The notes under the pieces are model-generated. The model saw nothing but the letters and a program-made list of their open reading frames with translations. It made no database searches and had not been told where the DNA came from. Of a stretch of 64,000 nt of DNA, positions 53,063-61,364 are shown piece by piece. The DNA lies in the NCBI GenBank assembly GCA_023398495.1, contig JAEWSG010000227.1:8677-72676 (forward strand), in the 5' to 3' direction. The number at the start of each line of letters is the position of its first letter. The stretch's first letter is position 1. The position numbers and the translations under genes were made by a program. The stretch comes from Bacillota bacterium (lineage in GTDB: Bacteria; Bacillota; Clostridia; Acetivibrionales; Acetivibrionaceae).

Positions 53063-56000
53063 ATGAACTCAATCGTCTTTATTGATACTGAAATTGAGCC
53101 CAATAGCGGGAGAATACTTGATATTGGATGTATAAAGGGAAATGGCGAAACATTTCACTCTAATTCTGTTGCACATTTTTCGGATTTTCTACGGGGTACA
53201 GAGTATATTTGCGGTCATAACATATTCAAGCATGATTTGAAATATGTTCAAGGTGCGATTAATGCTGCTTACAACGGCAATTTGAAGTATATAGATACCT
53301 TGTATTTATCACCGCTTTTGTTTTCTGACAGACCATACCATGCTTTGCTAAAGGATGATAAACTGCAAACTGAAGAGCTCAACAATCCTTTAAATGATTC
53401 AATGAAGGCCAGAGATCTTTTCTTTGACGAGGTTGCGGCTTTTCAGAATGCAGATGATGGGTTGAAGAAAATTTATTTCTTCCTTTTAAAAGATAAGAGG
53501 GAGTTTTGTTCCTTCTTTCATTTCATAGGATATAAAGAGAATGCTATAAATCTGGACGAATGTATTGGTGAGCAATTCCATTCGCAAATATGTGAAAACG
53601 CTGATCTCAAAGATCTAGTACTGAACTACCCTGTTGAACTAGCATATTGTCTGGCATTGATAAATACAAGTAACCGTTACTCCATTACTCCACCATGGGT
53701 ATTGAAGAATTTTACCGAAGTTCACAAGGTCATGTTTTTGCTAAGAAACAAGCCATGCTTAAGCGGTTGTGCTTATTGTAACCAAGCTTTGGATATCTAT
53801 AAAGGTTTAAAATATTTTTTTGGCTTCGATTCCTACAGGAAATATGCAGGAGAATCCTTACAGGAGAAAGCAGTCAGGGCTGCTGTGGATCAGAAATCGC
53901 TTTTAGCTGTATTTCCTACAGGAGGCGGAAAGTCAATTACCTTTCAGGTGCCGGCACTGATGAGCGGAATTAACTCAAAGGGATTGACCGTTGTTATATC
54001 ACCATTACAGTCACTAATGAAGGATCAGGTGGATAACCTTGAAAAAGTGGGGATTACAGATGCTGTAACTATAAATGGTTTGCTTGATCCAATAGAGAGG
54101 GCAAAGTCTTTAGAAAGGGTGGAAAATGGTTCTGCCTCAATTCTTTATCTTTCTCCGGAGTCTTTGCGTTCAAAGACTATTGAACGGCTGATCCTAGGAA
54201 GAAATGTGGTCCGGTTTGTGATAGATGAAGCACACTGTTTTTCTTCATGGGGACAGGATTTCAGGGTTGACTATCTGTATATAGGTGACTTCATAAAATC
54301 AATTCAGCAGAAGAAAAACTTGGAGGACGGTATTCCGGTTTCGTGTTTTACAGCTACAGCCAAGCCGAAGGTTATAGAAGACATCCGGCAATATTTCCGT
54401 GATAAGCTATCAATAGAGATGGAGCTTTTTACTTCCGGTGCGTCAAGGAGCAATCTCCACTATAAGGTGTTTGAAAATGGCAATGACGAAGAGAAATACA
54501 ATACGGTAAGGGATTTGCTTCAAGAAAAGAATTGCCCCACCATCATTTATGTTACAAGGACAAGAAGGGCTAGTTTACTTGCACAGAGACTAACCCAGGA
54601 TGGCTATGCTGCAAAGGCATTTCATGGCAAAATGGATAAGCAGGAGAAAAGTGAAAATCAGGATGCGTTTATCAATGGTGAAGTCAGGATAATGGTTGCT
54701 ACTTCTGCTTTTGGAATGGGAGTAGATAAAAAAGATGTCGGAATGGTCATTCACTATGAGATTTCCGATTCCCTTGAAAACTATGTTCAGGAAGCAGGGA
54801 GAGCCGGTAGGGATGAAAATATATCTGCCGACTGTTATGTCCTTTTTGATGAGGAGGACTTAAGCAAGCATTTTATGCTTCTGAATCAGACTAAGCTGAA
54901 TATTGAAGAGATTCAGCAGGTGTGGAAAGCGATTAAAGATATTACACGGTTTAGATCAAAAGTATCTCAATCGGCAATGGAAATCGCACGGAGAGCCGGG
55001 TGGGACGAAAATATGTTTGGAATTGAAACAAGAGTGACCACAGCAATCGCAGCACTTGAAGATGGAGGATATCTCAGGCGGGGACAGAACATGCCAAGAA
55101 TATTTGCAGATAGTATTCTGGCGAAAAATGCTCAGGAGGCCATCGAAAAGATTAATGCATCGGACAAATTTGAAGGAAAGCAAAAGGAAAACGCTGTTCG
55201 TATCATAAAGAGTCTTATTTCAAGCAAAAGCAGGAAGAATGCCATGGGAGAAGAACCGGAATCCAGAATTGATTATATTTCAGACCACTTAGGCCTTGAA
55301 AAGGAAGAAGTAATAAAGATAGTTAATTTGCTTCGTGAAGAAAAGGTTTTAGCTTTCACAAAAGACTTAGGGGCGTTTATAAAGAAAAAGGAAAATAAAA
55401 ACCGTTCGCTTGGAATTCTGAAAACCTTTATGAGAATAGAAAAATTTCTGCTCACCGTTTTCAACAATAAAGAAAGTACGTTTCATATAAAGGAGCTGAA
55501 CGAGCAGGCTGAAAGCTATGGCTGCAAGGATGTAAACCCTAGGGATATAAGAACTGTAATAAACTTGTGGGTCATTAAGAATTGGATAAAAAGGCAAAGC
55601 ACAGGCCGATCATCAAACCATATTGCAGTAATGACACTCTATGACAGGGATACGTTTGACGAAAAGCTTACCAAAAGGCACGAGTTGGCACAGTTTATTG
55701 TTGAGTATCTTTATAATAAAAGCAATTCAGATATAAGGGAGGAACAGGCCGGTAAAGACGAGGTAATGGTAGAATTTTCAGTTTTCGAATTAAAAGAGGA
55801 ATTTGAACAGCAACTCACGCTCTTTAGTACCAAAGCAGATGTCGAAGATGTTGAGGATGCACTGTTCTATCTGTCTAAAATCGGTGCACTGAAAATTGAG
55901 GGCGGATTTATGGTGCTCTATAATCCTATGGTAATTGAGCGGATTGAGGACAATAAAAAGCGTTACAAGGTTGAGGATTATCAAAAGCTTAAGGAATTCT

Positions 56001-57868
56001 ATGAGAATAAAATTCAGCAGATCCATATTGTCGGGGAATATGCCCGTAAAATGCTCAGTGACTATAAGGATGCATTGCAATTTGTAGATGACTATTTTCA
56101 ACTGAATTATTCGTCATTCCTGAATAAATATTTCAAAGGAAGCCGTCAAAACGAAATCAAGAGAAACATAACACCCACCAAGTTCAAACAGCTTTTTGGA
56201 GAGTTGTCACCCAAACAACTGAAAATTATCACAGATAAAGAGGCAAAGTATATTGTTGTGGCTGCAGGGCCAGGTAGCGGTAAGACCAGAGTTTTGGTGC
56301 ACAAACTTGCAGCGTTGCTCTTAATGGAGGATGTCAAACATGAACAGTTGCTTATGTTGACTTTTTCCCGGGCAGCTGCAACTGAGTTTAAAAAACGTTT
56401 GCTCAAACTTATAGGTAATGCTGCAAATTTTGTTGAAATCAAGACCTTTCACTCCTATTGCTTTGATTTACTAGGAAAGGTTGGAACACTGGAAAAATCA
56501 GATGAAATAATTAAAGAAGCTACCCGGAGAATAAGAAATAATGAAGTTGAAGCTGGAATGATCACAAAAACAGTTTTAGTTGTAGATGAGGCACAGGATA
56601 TGGATGCCGACGAGTTTGAGTTTATCAATGTTCTGATGGAGTATAATGAAGGTATGAGGGTAATTGCAGTGGGTGATGATGACCAGAATATTTACGGGTT
56701 TAGGGGTGCAAGTTCAAAATACCTCGAGCAGATGATTAACGGGAAAAATGCTGTCATGTATGAGTTGATTGAAAATTACAGGAGCAAAAGCAACCTTGTT
56801 GAGTTCACCAATCAGTTTGTAAAGAAAATATCACATCGCTTGAAGAATACTCCCATTTTTGCGATGCAAAGAGATAATGGTAGAATAAAACTGATCAGAT
56901 ACGCAAGCCATAATTTGATTACACCTTTGGTAAAGGATATTTTGTCCGAAGGAATTTCGGGTTCTACCTGTGTTTTGACAAAAAGTAATAAGGAAGCTAT
57001 GCAGATTACCGGATTACTAGTGAATCATGGAATGCAGGCGAAACTGATCCAGAGCAATGAAGGGTTTAATCTATATAACCTTTTGGAGGTCAGGTTTTTC
57101 TTAGGACAGCTTAATTTGAGAGAAGATACTTTTATGATCGCCGAGGATGTTTGGGCAAAGGCAAAACGGGAGTTGATGGAGCAGTTTGGCAGAAGCACAA
57201 ACATAGAGATAGCGCTCAATATCATTAAGGATTTTGAAACTACGAACCTCAAAAATAAATATAAATCGGATCTGGAGATTTTTATCCGGGAGTCAAAACT
57301 GGAAGACTTTTTTGGTGAAAAACTAGAAACAATATTTGTATCAACTATTCATAAAGCCAAAGGGCGTGAGTTTGACAATGTATTTCTGATGCTTGACCAA
57401 TTTGAGCTCGGAACGGATGAAGATGTAAGGCAGGTATACGTTGCTATGACAAGGGCTAAGCACAACTTGACTATTCATTGCAATAGGAATTATTTGGATT
57501 TTATTAATGCCGAGAATCTCAAAATAATAAAGGACAACAGAGCATATTTGCCACCACGGCAAATAGCAATTCAGTTGAGTTTTAAGGATGTTTGGCTGGA
57601 TTTTTTTCTGCCCTGCCAGAAATATATTTTAGGTCTTACAAGCGGAGATAAACTTGTTGTTGATGGAGATTGTTGCCGTAATTTAAAGGGTCAGCCGGTC
57701 ATAAGATTTTCAAAAGATTTTATTGCAAAGATTGAGGCTATGAAGCAAAGAAATTATATGCCCAAATGGGCAAAAATCGGATTTATTGTGTATTGGCAGA
57801 AAGAAGATGCAGAGTATGAAATCAGAATTATTCTCCCTGAGATATATTTTGAAAGGAATGACGAATAA
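53063..57868 (+). CDS. Exonuclease-RecQ-UvrD fusion helicase
   Basis: This 1601-residue protein joins three DNA enzymes. Residues 1-125 look like a DnaQ-type 3'-5' exonuclease (IDTE with D8/E10; GHNIFKHDL, D58; NPLNDSMKARDLF, D112). Residues ~260-680 are a RecQ SF2 helicase: Walker A PTGGGKS (285-291), DEAH (388-391), SCFTATA, QEAGRAGRDE. A winged-helix and helical linker follow (~680-1040). Residues ~1045-1480 are a UvrD-type SF1 helicase: GPGSGKT (1069-1075), DEAQD (1175-1179), GDDDQNIYGFRG, STIHKAKGREFD, YVAMTRAKHN. The C-terminal ~100 residues are unassigned. A CLSGCAYC motif (232-239) may bind metal. All motifs appear intact. It stands alone between secreted-enzyme and ABC genes. Confidence 0.9.
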   Translation: MNSIVFIDTEIEPNSGRILDIGCIKGNGETFHSNSVAHFSDFLRGTEYICGHNIFKHDLKYVQGAINAAYNGNLKYIDTLYLSPLLFSDRPYHALLKDDKLQTEELNNPLNDSMKARDLFFDEVAAFQNADDGLKKIYFFLLKDKREFCSFFHFIGYKENAINLDECIGEQFHSQICENADLKDLVLNYPVELAYCLALINTSNRYSITPPWVLKNFTEVHKVMFLLRNKPCLSGCAYCNQALDIYKGLKYFFGFDSYRKYAGESLQEKAVRAAVDQKSLLAVFPTGGGKSITFQVPALMSGINSKGLTVVISPLQSLMKDQVDNLEKVGITDAVTINGLLDPIERAKSLERVENGSASILYLSPESLRSKTIERLILGRNVVRFVIDEAHCFSSWGQDFRVDYLYIGDFIKSIQQKKNLEDGIPVSCFTATAKPKVIEDIRQYFRDKLSIEMELFTSGASRSNLHYKVFENGNDEEKYNTVRDLLQEKNCPTIIYVTRTRRASLLAQRLTQDGYAAKAFHGKMDKQEKSENQDAFINGEVRIMVATSAFGMGVDKKDVGMVIHYEISDSLENYVQEAGRAGRDENISADCYVLFDEEDLSKHFMLLNQTKLNIEEIQQVWKAIKDITRFRSKVSQSAMEIARRAGWDENMFGIETRVTTAIAALEDGGYLRRGQNMPRIFADSILAKNAQEAIEKINASDKFEGKQKENAVRIIKSLISSKSRKNAMGEEPESRIDYISDHLGLEKEEVIKIVNLLREEKVLAFTKDLGAFIKKKENKNRSLGILKTFMRIEKFLLTVFNNKESTFHIKELNEQAESYGCKDVNPRDIRTVINLWVIKNWIKRQSTGRSSNHIAVMTLYDRDTFDEKLTKRHELAQFIVEYLYNKSNSDIREEQAGKDEVMVEFSVFELKEEFEQQLTLFSTKADVEDVEDALFYLSKIGALKIEGGFMVLYNPMVIERIEDNKKRYKVEDYQKLKEFYENKIQQIHIVGEYARKMLSDYKDALQFVDDYFQLNYSSFLNKYFKGSRQNEIKRNITPTKFKQLFGELSPKQLKIITDKEAKYIVVAAGPGSGKTRVLVHKLAALLLMEDVKHEQLLMLTFSRAAATEFKKRLLKLIGNAANFVEIKTFHSYCFDLLGKVGTLEKSDEIIKEATRRIRNNEVEAGMITKTVLVVDEAQDMDADEFEFINVLMEYNEGMRVIAVGDDDQNIYGFRGASSKYLEQMINGKNAVMYELIENYRSKSNLVEFTNQFVKKISHRLKNTPIFAMQRDNGRIKLIRYASHNLITPLVKDILSEGISGSTCVLTKSNKEAMQITGLLVNHGMQAKLIQSNEGFNLYNLLEVRFFLGQLNLREDTFMIAEDVWAKAKRELMEQFGRSTNIEIALNIIKDFETTNLKNKYKSDLEIFIRESKLEDFFGEKLETIFVSTIHKAKGREFDNVFLMLDQFELGTDEDVRQVYVAMTRAKHNLTIHCNRNYLDFINAENLKIIKDNRAYLPPRQIAIQLSFKDVWLDFFLPCQKYILGLTSGDKLVVDGDCCRNLKGQPVIRFSKDFIAKIEAMKQRNYMPKWAKIGFIVYWQKEDAEYEIRIILPEIYFERNDE

Positions 57869-57942
57869 ATATTTATTGTTCTATAATTATTTAATAAAAA
57901 GTACCTTTAGTAGAGTTTAAACCACAATGGAGGTGTTCTGAT

Positions 57943-58827
57943 ATGAATGTTATTGAAATTAAGAACCTTACAAAGAGCTATGGCAAGGCAAGAGGGATAG
58001 TTGATGTAAGTTTTAATGTTGAGGAAGGAGAAATTTTTGGATTTATCGGTCCTAATGGAGCTGGTAAGTCTACGACTATAAGGACTTTGTTGGCCTTAAT
58101 TTATCCGACTGGTGGTAGTGCTGAAATATTTGGAAAGGACTGCATTAAATTTGCCCCAGAAATTGCAAAAGATGTAGGATACTTACCTTCGGAAGTGTTT
58201 TACTATGACAAAATGAAAGTTATAGACCTGCTGAAATATTCCGCAAGCTTTTACAAAAAGGATTGCAGCAAAAGAATCAATGAGTTAGCTGAAATAATGG
58301 ATTTAGATCTTAAGAAAAGAATTGATGATCTGTCTTTTGGAAACAAAAAGAAAGTCGGAATTGTACAGGGCTTGCTGCACGAGCCCAAACTAATTATACT
58401 CGATGAACCCACAAGCGGACTTGATCCTCTTATGCAACAAAAGTTCTTTGACTTACTAAAGGAAGAAAACAAAAAAGGTGCAACAATTCTCCTGTCGTCC
58501 CATGTGTTAAGCGAGGTGCAACGGTTGTGCAGCCGTGTTGCCATAATCAAGGAAGGCAGGATAATAAAGCTCGAAAAGTTGAGTAATTTAAATGAAAATA
58601 ACTACAAAAGTTTCAAGATTGAAATAAAGTCTGAGATTGGTCAGGACTATTTTAGTATAGCGGGTGTGAGCAATCTCGAGATAAAGGAAAAGACCGTGAG
58701 TTTTTTATTTAAGGGTAATGTCAATCTCATTATGAAGAAAATAGCTGAGTTGGAAATACTAAATGTATGGATTGAAGAGCCGAACCTTGAAGAAATTTTT
58801 ATGCACTACTATGAAAAGGAGGCTTGA
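57943..58827 (+). CDS. ABC-2 type transporter ATP-binding protein
   Basis: This 294-residue ATPase has Walker A GPNGAGKST (~38-46), signature LSFGNKKKVGIVQGL, Walker B LIILDEPTSGLD, and H-loop SSHVLSEVQ, with a ~75-residue C-terminal extension as in the DrrA/BcrA group. The signature reads LSFGNKKK rather than LSGGQ, as in several clostridial ABC-2 ATPases. It is followed five bases later by two permease genes, forming an exporter operon. AATGGAGGTG precedes the start. Confidence 0.92.
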   Translation: MNVIEIKNLTKSYGKARGIVDVSFNVEEGEIFGFIGPNGAGKSTTIRTLLALIYPTGGSAEIFGKDCIKFAPEIAKDVGYLPSEVFYYDKMKVIDLLKYSASFYKKDCSKRINELAEIMDLDLKKRIDDLSFGNKKKVGIVQGLLHEPKLIILDEPTSGLDPLMQQKFFDLLKEENKKGATILLSSHVLSEVQRLCSRVAIIKEGRIIKLEKLSNLNENNYKSFKIEIKSEIGQDYFSIAGVSNLEIKEKTVSFLFKGNVNLIMKKIAELEILNVWIEEPNLEEIFMHYYEKEA

Positions 58828-58832
58828 AGATT

Positions 58833-59627
58833 ATGAATATATTTCTTCACGAACTTAAGGCTTACCGTAAGTCAACAATTATCTGGTCACTTTCCATGTA
58901 TTCGCTGGCAATTATGTATATACTGATTTTTAAAGGTCTTGGAGAAGATATAGAGGCATTCAGAGTTTTCATCAGCAATATGCCAGATATAGCAAAAAAG
59001 CTTTTAAATATATACTTAGACAGCATTTCTACCCTTGAAGGCTTCTACTCCATTGTATTACCCTTTGTTGTACTATGTGGAGCCATTCAGGCAATGAATC
59101 TGGGAATTTCTATAGTATCGAAGGAAGTGCGTGATAAAACTGCCGACTTCCTCATGACAAAGCCTGTAAGCCGTGAGTTGGTACTTACGTCTAAAATACT
59201 TGCAGCATTTTCTTTTCTGTTAGGCACGAATATTATCTACCTTACATTGACTATTTTCTCTACAAGTGCAATAGCTGTAGATTATAATATGAAGCTGTTC
59301 CTGATGATATCTTTAACATTGTTATTTGTTCAATTGATATTTATGGTTCTTGGTATTATTATTTCGGTCATGGCAGGCAAAATCAAGTCGGTGATTTCCA
59401 TATCACTGAGCACAGTATTCGGGTTTTATATTGTTGGGTCTCTTGGTTCAATTATTGGTGAAGATAAAGCAAGGTATATATCTCCTTTCAGGTATTTTGA
59501 TGCTGGATATATTATCAAGAATGCAGCTTATGAAACTTCTTACATCATTGTGGGTTGTGTCTTTATTATTGCTGCCATTGTCGGAAGCTACCTGATATAT
59601 AAGAAAAAAGACATTCATGCGGTTTAA
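58833..59627 (+). CDS. ABC-2 type transporter permease 1
   Basis: This 264-residue membrane protein has six predicted helices. A short amphipathic N-terminus (MNIFLHELKAYRKSTIIWS) and the cytoplasmic motif SKEVRDKTADFLMTKPVSRELVLTSKIL identify it as an ABC-2 permease. I use ATG 58833 since AAAAGGAGG is about ten bases upstream; the earlier TTG at 58824 overlaps the previous stop. It probably pairs with the next permease as a heterodimer. The substrate is unknown. Confidence 0.9.
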   Translation: MNIFLHELKAYRKSTIIWSLSMYSLAIMYILIFKGLGEDIEAFRVFISNMPDIAKKLLNIYLDSISTLEGFYSIVLPFVVLCGAIQAMNLGISIVSKEVRDKTADFLMTKPVSRELVLTSKILAAFSFLLGTNIIYLTLTIFSTSAIAVDYNMKLFLMISLTLLFVQLIFMVLGIIISVMAGKIKSVISISLSTVFGFYIVGSLGSIIGEDKARYISPFRYFDAGYIIKNAAYETSYIIVGCVFIIAAIVGSYLIYKKKDIHAV

Positions 59628-59642
59628 GGAGGGAGAAAAAGT

Positions 59643-60437
59643 ATGAATATTTTTATAAGAGAACTGAGAGCACACAGAAAATCGCTTATTATATGGAGCG
59701 TAGCCATATTGTTTACGATTGTGTCTTCAATGGCAAAGTTCACATCATATGTAGAATCAGGGCAGTCTTTGAATCAAATTATGTCCACTATCCCGAAAAC
59801 TATAAGGGCAGTATTGGGTATGGGAAATTTTGACCTGACAAAAGCCAGCGGTTTCTACGGCATGCTATATTTATATATGCTTTTAATGGCTACAATTCAT
59901 GCCTCCTTGCTTGGAGCCAACATCATATCAAAGGAAGAACGTGATAAAACGACGGAATTTCTGATGGTTAAGCCTGTCTCAAGGTCAAAAATCATTACTT
60001 CCAAACTTCTGGCAGCGTTTTTTAATATTATTGTATTCAATGTTGTTACATTGGTTCTATCTATAGCTGTCGTCGGAAAATATGCAAATGGTGAACAGAT
60101 AACAGATGATATAGTCATATTGATGATCGGAATGTTTGTTTTACAGATGGTCTTTTTGTCTATTGGTACAGGTATTGCAGCGGCAAGCAGGAATTCAAAA
60201 GCTGCTCCTACAGCCGCAACTGTAATACTGCTGGTTTCATTTGTTCTTTCTTCTGCAATTAGTATGAACAGCAGGCTTGAGGGCTTGAAGTACATTACGC
60301 CTTTTAAATACTTTGAAGCTGAAAACTTGCTCAATGGAGGGATACAACCTGTTTATGTAATTCTGTCTTCGGTAATAATTGGAGTAATGATTTGTATAAC
60401 TTATGTGTTTTATAAAAAGAGAGATTTAAATGTTTAG
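59643..60437 (+). CDS. ABC-2 type transporter permease 2
   Basis: This 264-residue paralogue of the previous gene has the same plan: MNIFIRELRAHRKSLIIWS at the N-terminus, SKEERDKTTEFLMVKPVSRSKIITSKLL after the second helix, six helices in all. The two are clearly related and equal in length, suggesting tandem duplication and a heterodimeric channel with the ATPase at 57943. AAGGAGGG precedes the ATG. A strong terminator follows. Confidence 0.9.
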   Translation: MNIFIRELRAHRKSLIIWSVAILFTIVSSMAKFTSYVESGQSLNQIMSTIPKTIRAVLGMGNFDLTKASGFYGMLYLYMLLMATIHASLLGANIISKEERDKTTEFLMVKPVSRSKIITSKLLAAFFNIIVFNVVTLVLSIAVVGKYANGEQITDDIVILMIGMFVLQMVFLSIGTGIAAASRNSKAAPTAATVILLVSFVLSSAISMNSRLEGLKYITPFKYFEAENLLNGGIQPVYVILSSVIIGVMICITYVFYKKRDLNV

Positions 60438-60483
60438 AGTTTAAAACACAGGTTTTTGTTAAGGTTATAAGAGTTGAAAGCAT

Positions 60484-60537
60484 AGAACAATAATGGCTAT
60501 CTGACATACTGGATAGTTATTATTGTTCTTTTTTATT
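60484..60537 (+). terminator. Rho-independent terminator of the ABC-2 operon
   Basis: A long stem (AGAACAATAATGGCTATC / GATAGTTATTATTGTTCT, nearly perfect 18 bp) with a ten-base loop is followed by TTTTT. Repeat copy C begins immediately after it. Confidence 0.92.
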
Positions 60538-60539
60538 AG

Positions 60540-60596
60540 AGGATGTGCATTTTGCATAATTCATTTTAGAAATGAATTATGTTCAAAAGCACTAGT
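60540..60596 (+). repeat. REPIN-like palindromic repeat, copy C (single unit)
   Basis: This 57-bp unit differs from the 3' unit of copy A at only two or three positions in the centre (TTTTAGAAA instead of TTTCTGGAAA). It runs from AGGATGTGCATTTTGCATAA to CAAAAGCACTAGT. It occurs alone, showing that one unit is an independent repeat. Confidence 0.85.
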
Positions 60597-60668
60597 ATAG
60601 GCCATACATAATATGGTGAAAATTAATAGTAAAGGCAGTAAATTCAAATGATTAAGGATGGGGTTCAA

Positions 60669-61301
60669 ATGAAGTTATTTAACAGAATACCTGCACATAT
60701 AGGTATAATACCCGATGGTAACAGAAGATGGGCGGAAGAAAAGGGGCTTCAAAAAAAAGATGGGTATTCATATGGAATTAACCCAGGCTTTGAGCTTTAT
60801 GAAATGATGCTTGAATATGGCATTAAGGAAGCTACCTTTTATGGATTTACTAAGGATAATAACAAAAGAGAGAAAGGGCAGCGGCAGGCTTTTACAAAAG
60901 CCTGTATTGATGCTGTTGAGATTTTAAGTGGAAGAGATGCAAATTTATTAGTCATTGGGAATACCAATTCTTCTGCATTTCCCCCTGAACTGCATAAATA
61001 TGCGAATAAAAGGGTCAACTTTGGAAGAGGATTAATAAATATTAATTTTCTTGTCAATTATGACTGGGAATGGGACTTAAGGAGCCTTGTAGTGAATAAA
61101 CGCTTGCAATCCTTTGATATTTCGAGAGTTGATCTAATCATAAGGTGGGGAGGAAGAAGGCGTTTAAGCGGCTTTTTGCCTTTTCAGTCAGCCTATGCAG
61201 ATTTCTATATTATTGACGATTACTGGCCAAGCTTCAAAAAAGCACATTTTATTGAAGCTATGAGATGGTATCAGGATTGTGATGTTACCCTGGGAGGGTA
61301 A
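60669..61301 (+). CDS. Divergent cis-prenyltransferase (UppS-like)
   Basis: This 210-residue protein of the undecaprenyl diphosphate synthase fold is shorter than the usual ~245-250. The catalytic start HIGIIPDGNRRWAEEKG (DGN motif) is kept. The later signature normally IRTxGExRxSNFLxWQxxYxE reads IRWGGRRRLSGFLPFQSAYAD, so Thr, Glu, Asn, Trp and the metal-binding Glu are all changed. FTKDNNKR replaces FSxENWxR. It is likely a specialised paralogue with altered substrate or chain length. ATG 60669 is chosen with GGATGGGG upstream over the earlier ATG 60648. Confidence 0.82.
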   Translation: MKLFNRIPAHIGIIPDGNRRWAEEKGLQKKDGYSYGINPGFELYEMMLEYGIKEATFYGFTKDNNKREKGQRQAFTKACIDAVEILSGRDANLLVIGNTNSSAFPPELHKYANKRVNFGRGLININFLVNYDWEWDLRSLVVNKRLQSFDISRVDLIIRWGGRRRLSGFLPFQSAYADFYIIDDYWPSFKKAHFIEAMRWYQDCDVTLGG

Positions 61302-61307
61302 ATATCA

Positions 61308-61354
61308 TATCGCAGCGGGAGCTGTAATCAAAGTAGGTATGTTCCGCTGCGATA
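61308..61354. terminator. Hairpin between uppS-like gene and glgB
   Basis: ATCGCAGCGG and CCGCTGCGAT form a 10-bp GC-rich stem with a 25-base loop between convergent genes. There is no immediate T tract, though TTTTTT occurs at 61371-61376. A transcription terminator is the likely role. Confidence 0.55.
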
Positions 61355-61364
61355 AACATATGAT

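Noticed and set aside
53063..60437. A phage-defence island around the RecQ-UvrD fusion
   Set aside because: Neighbours are a cellulosomal pectinesterase and a typical ABC-2 exporter; no methylase, toxin or integrase gene is present, so defence remains only a speculation for the helicase itself.
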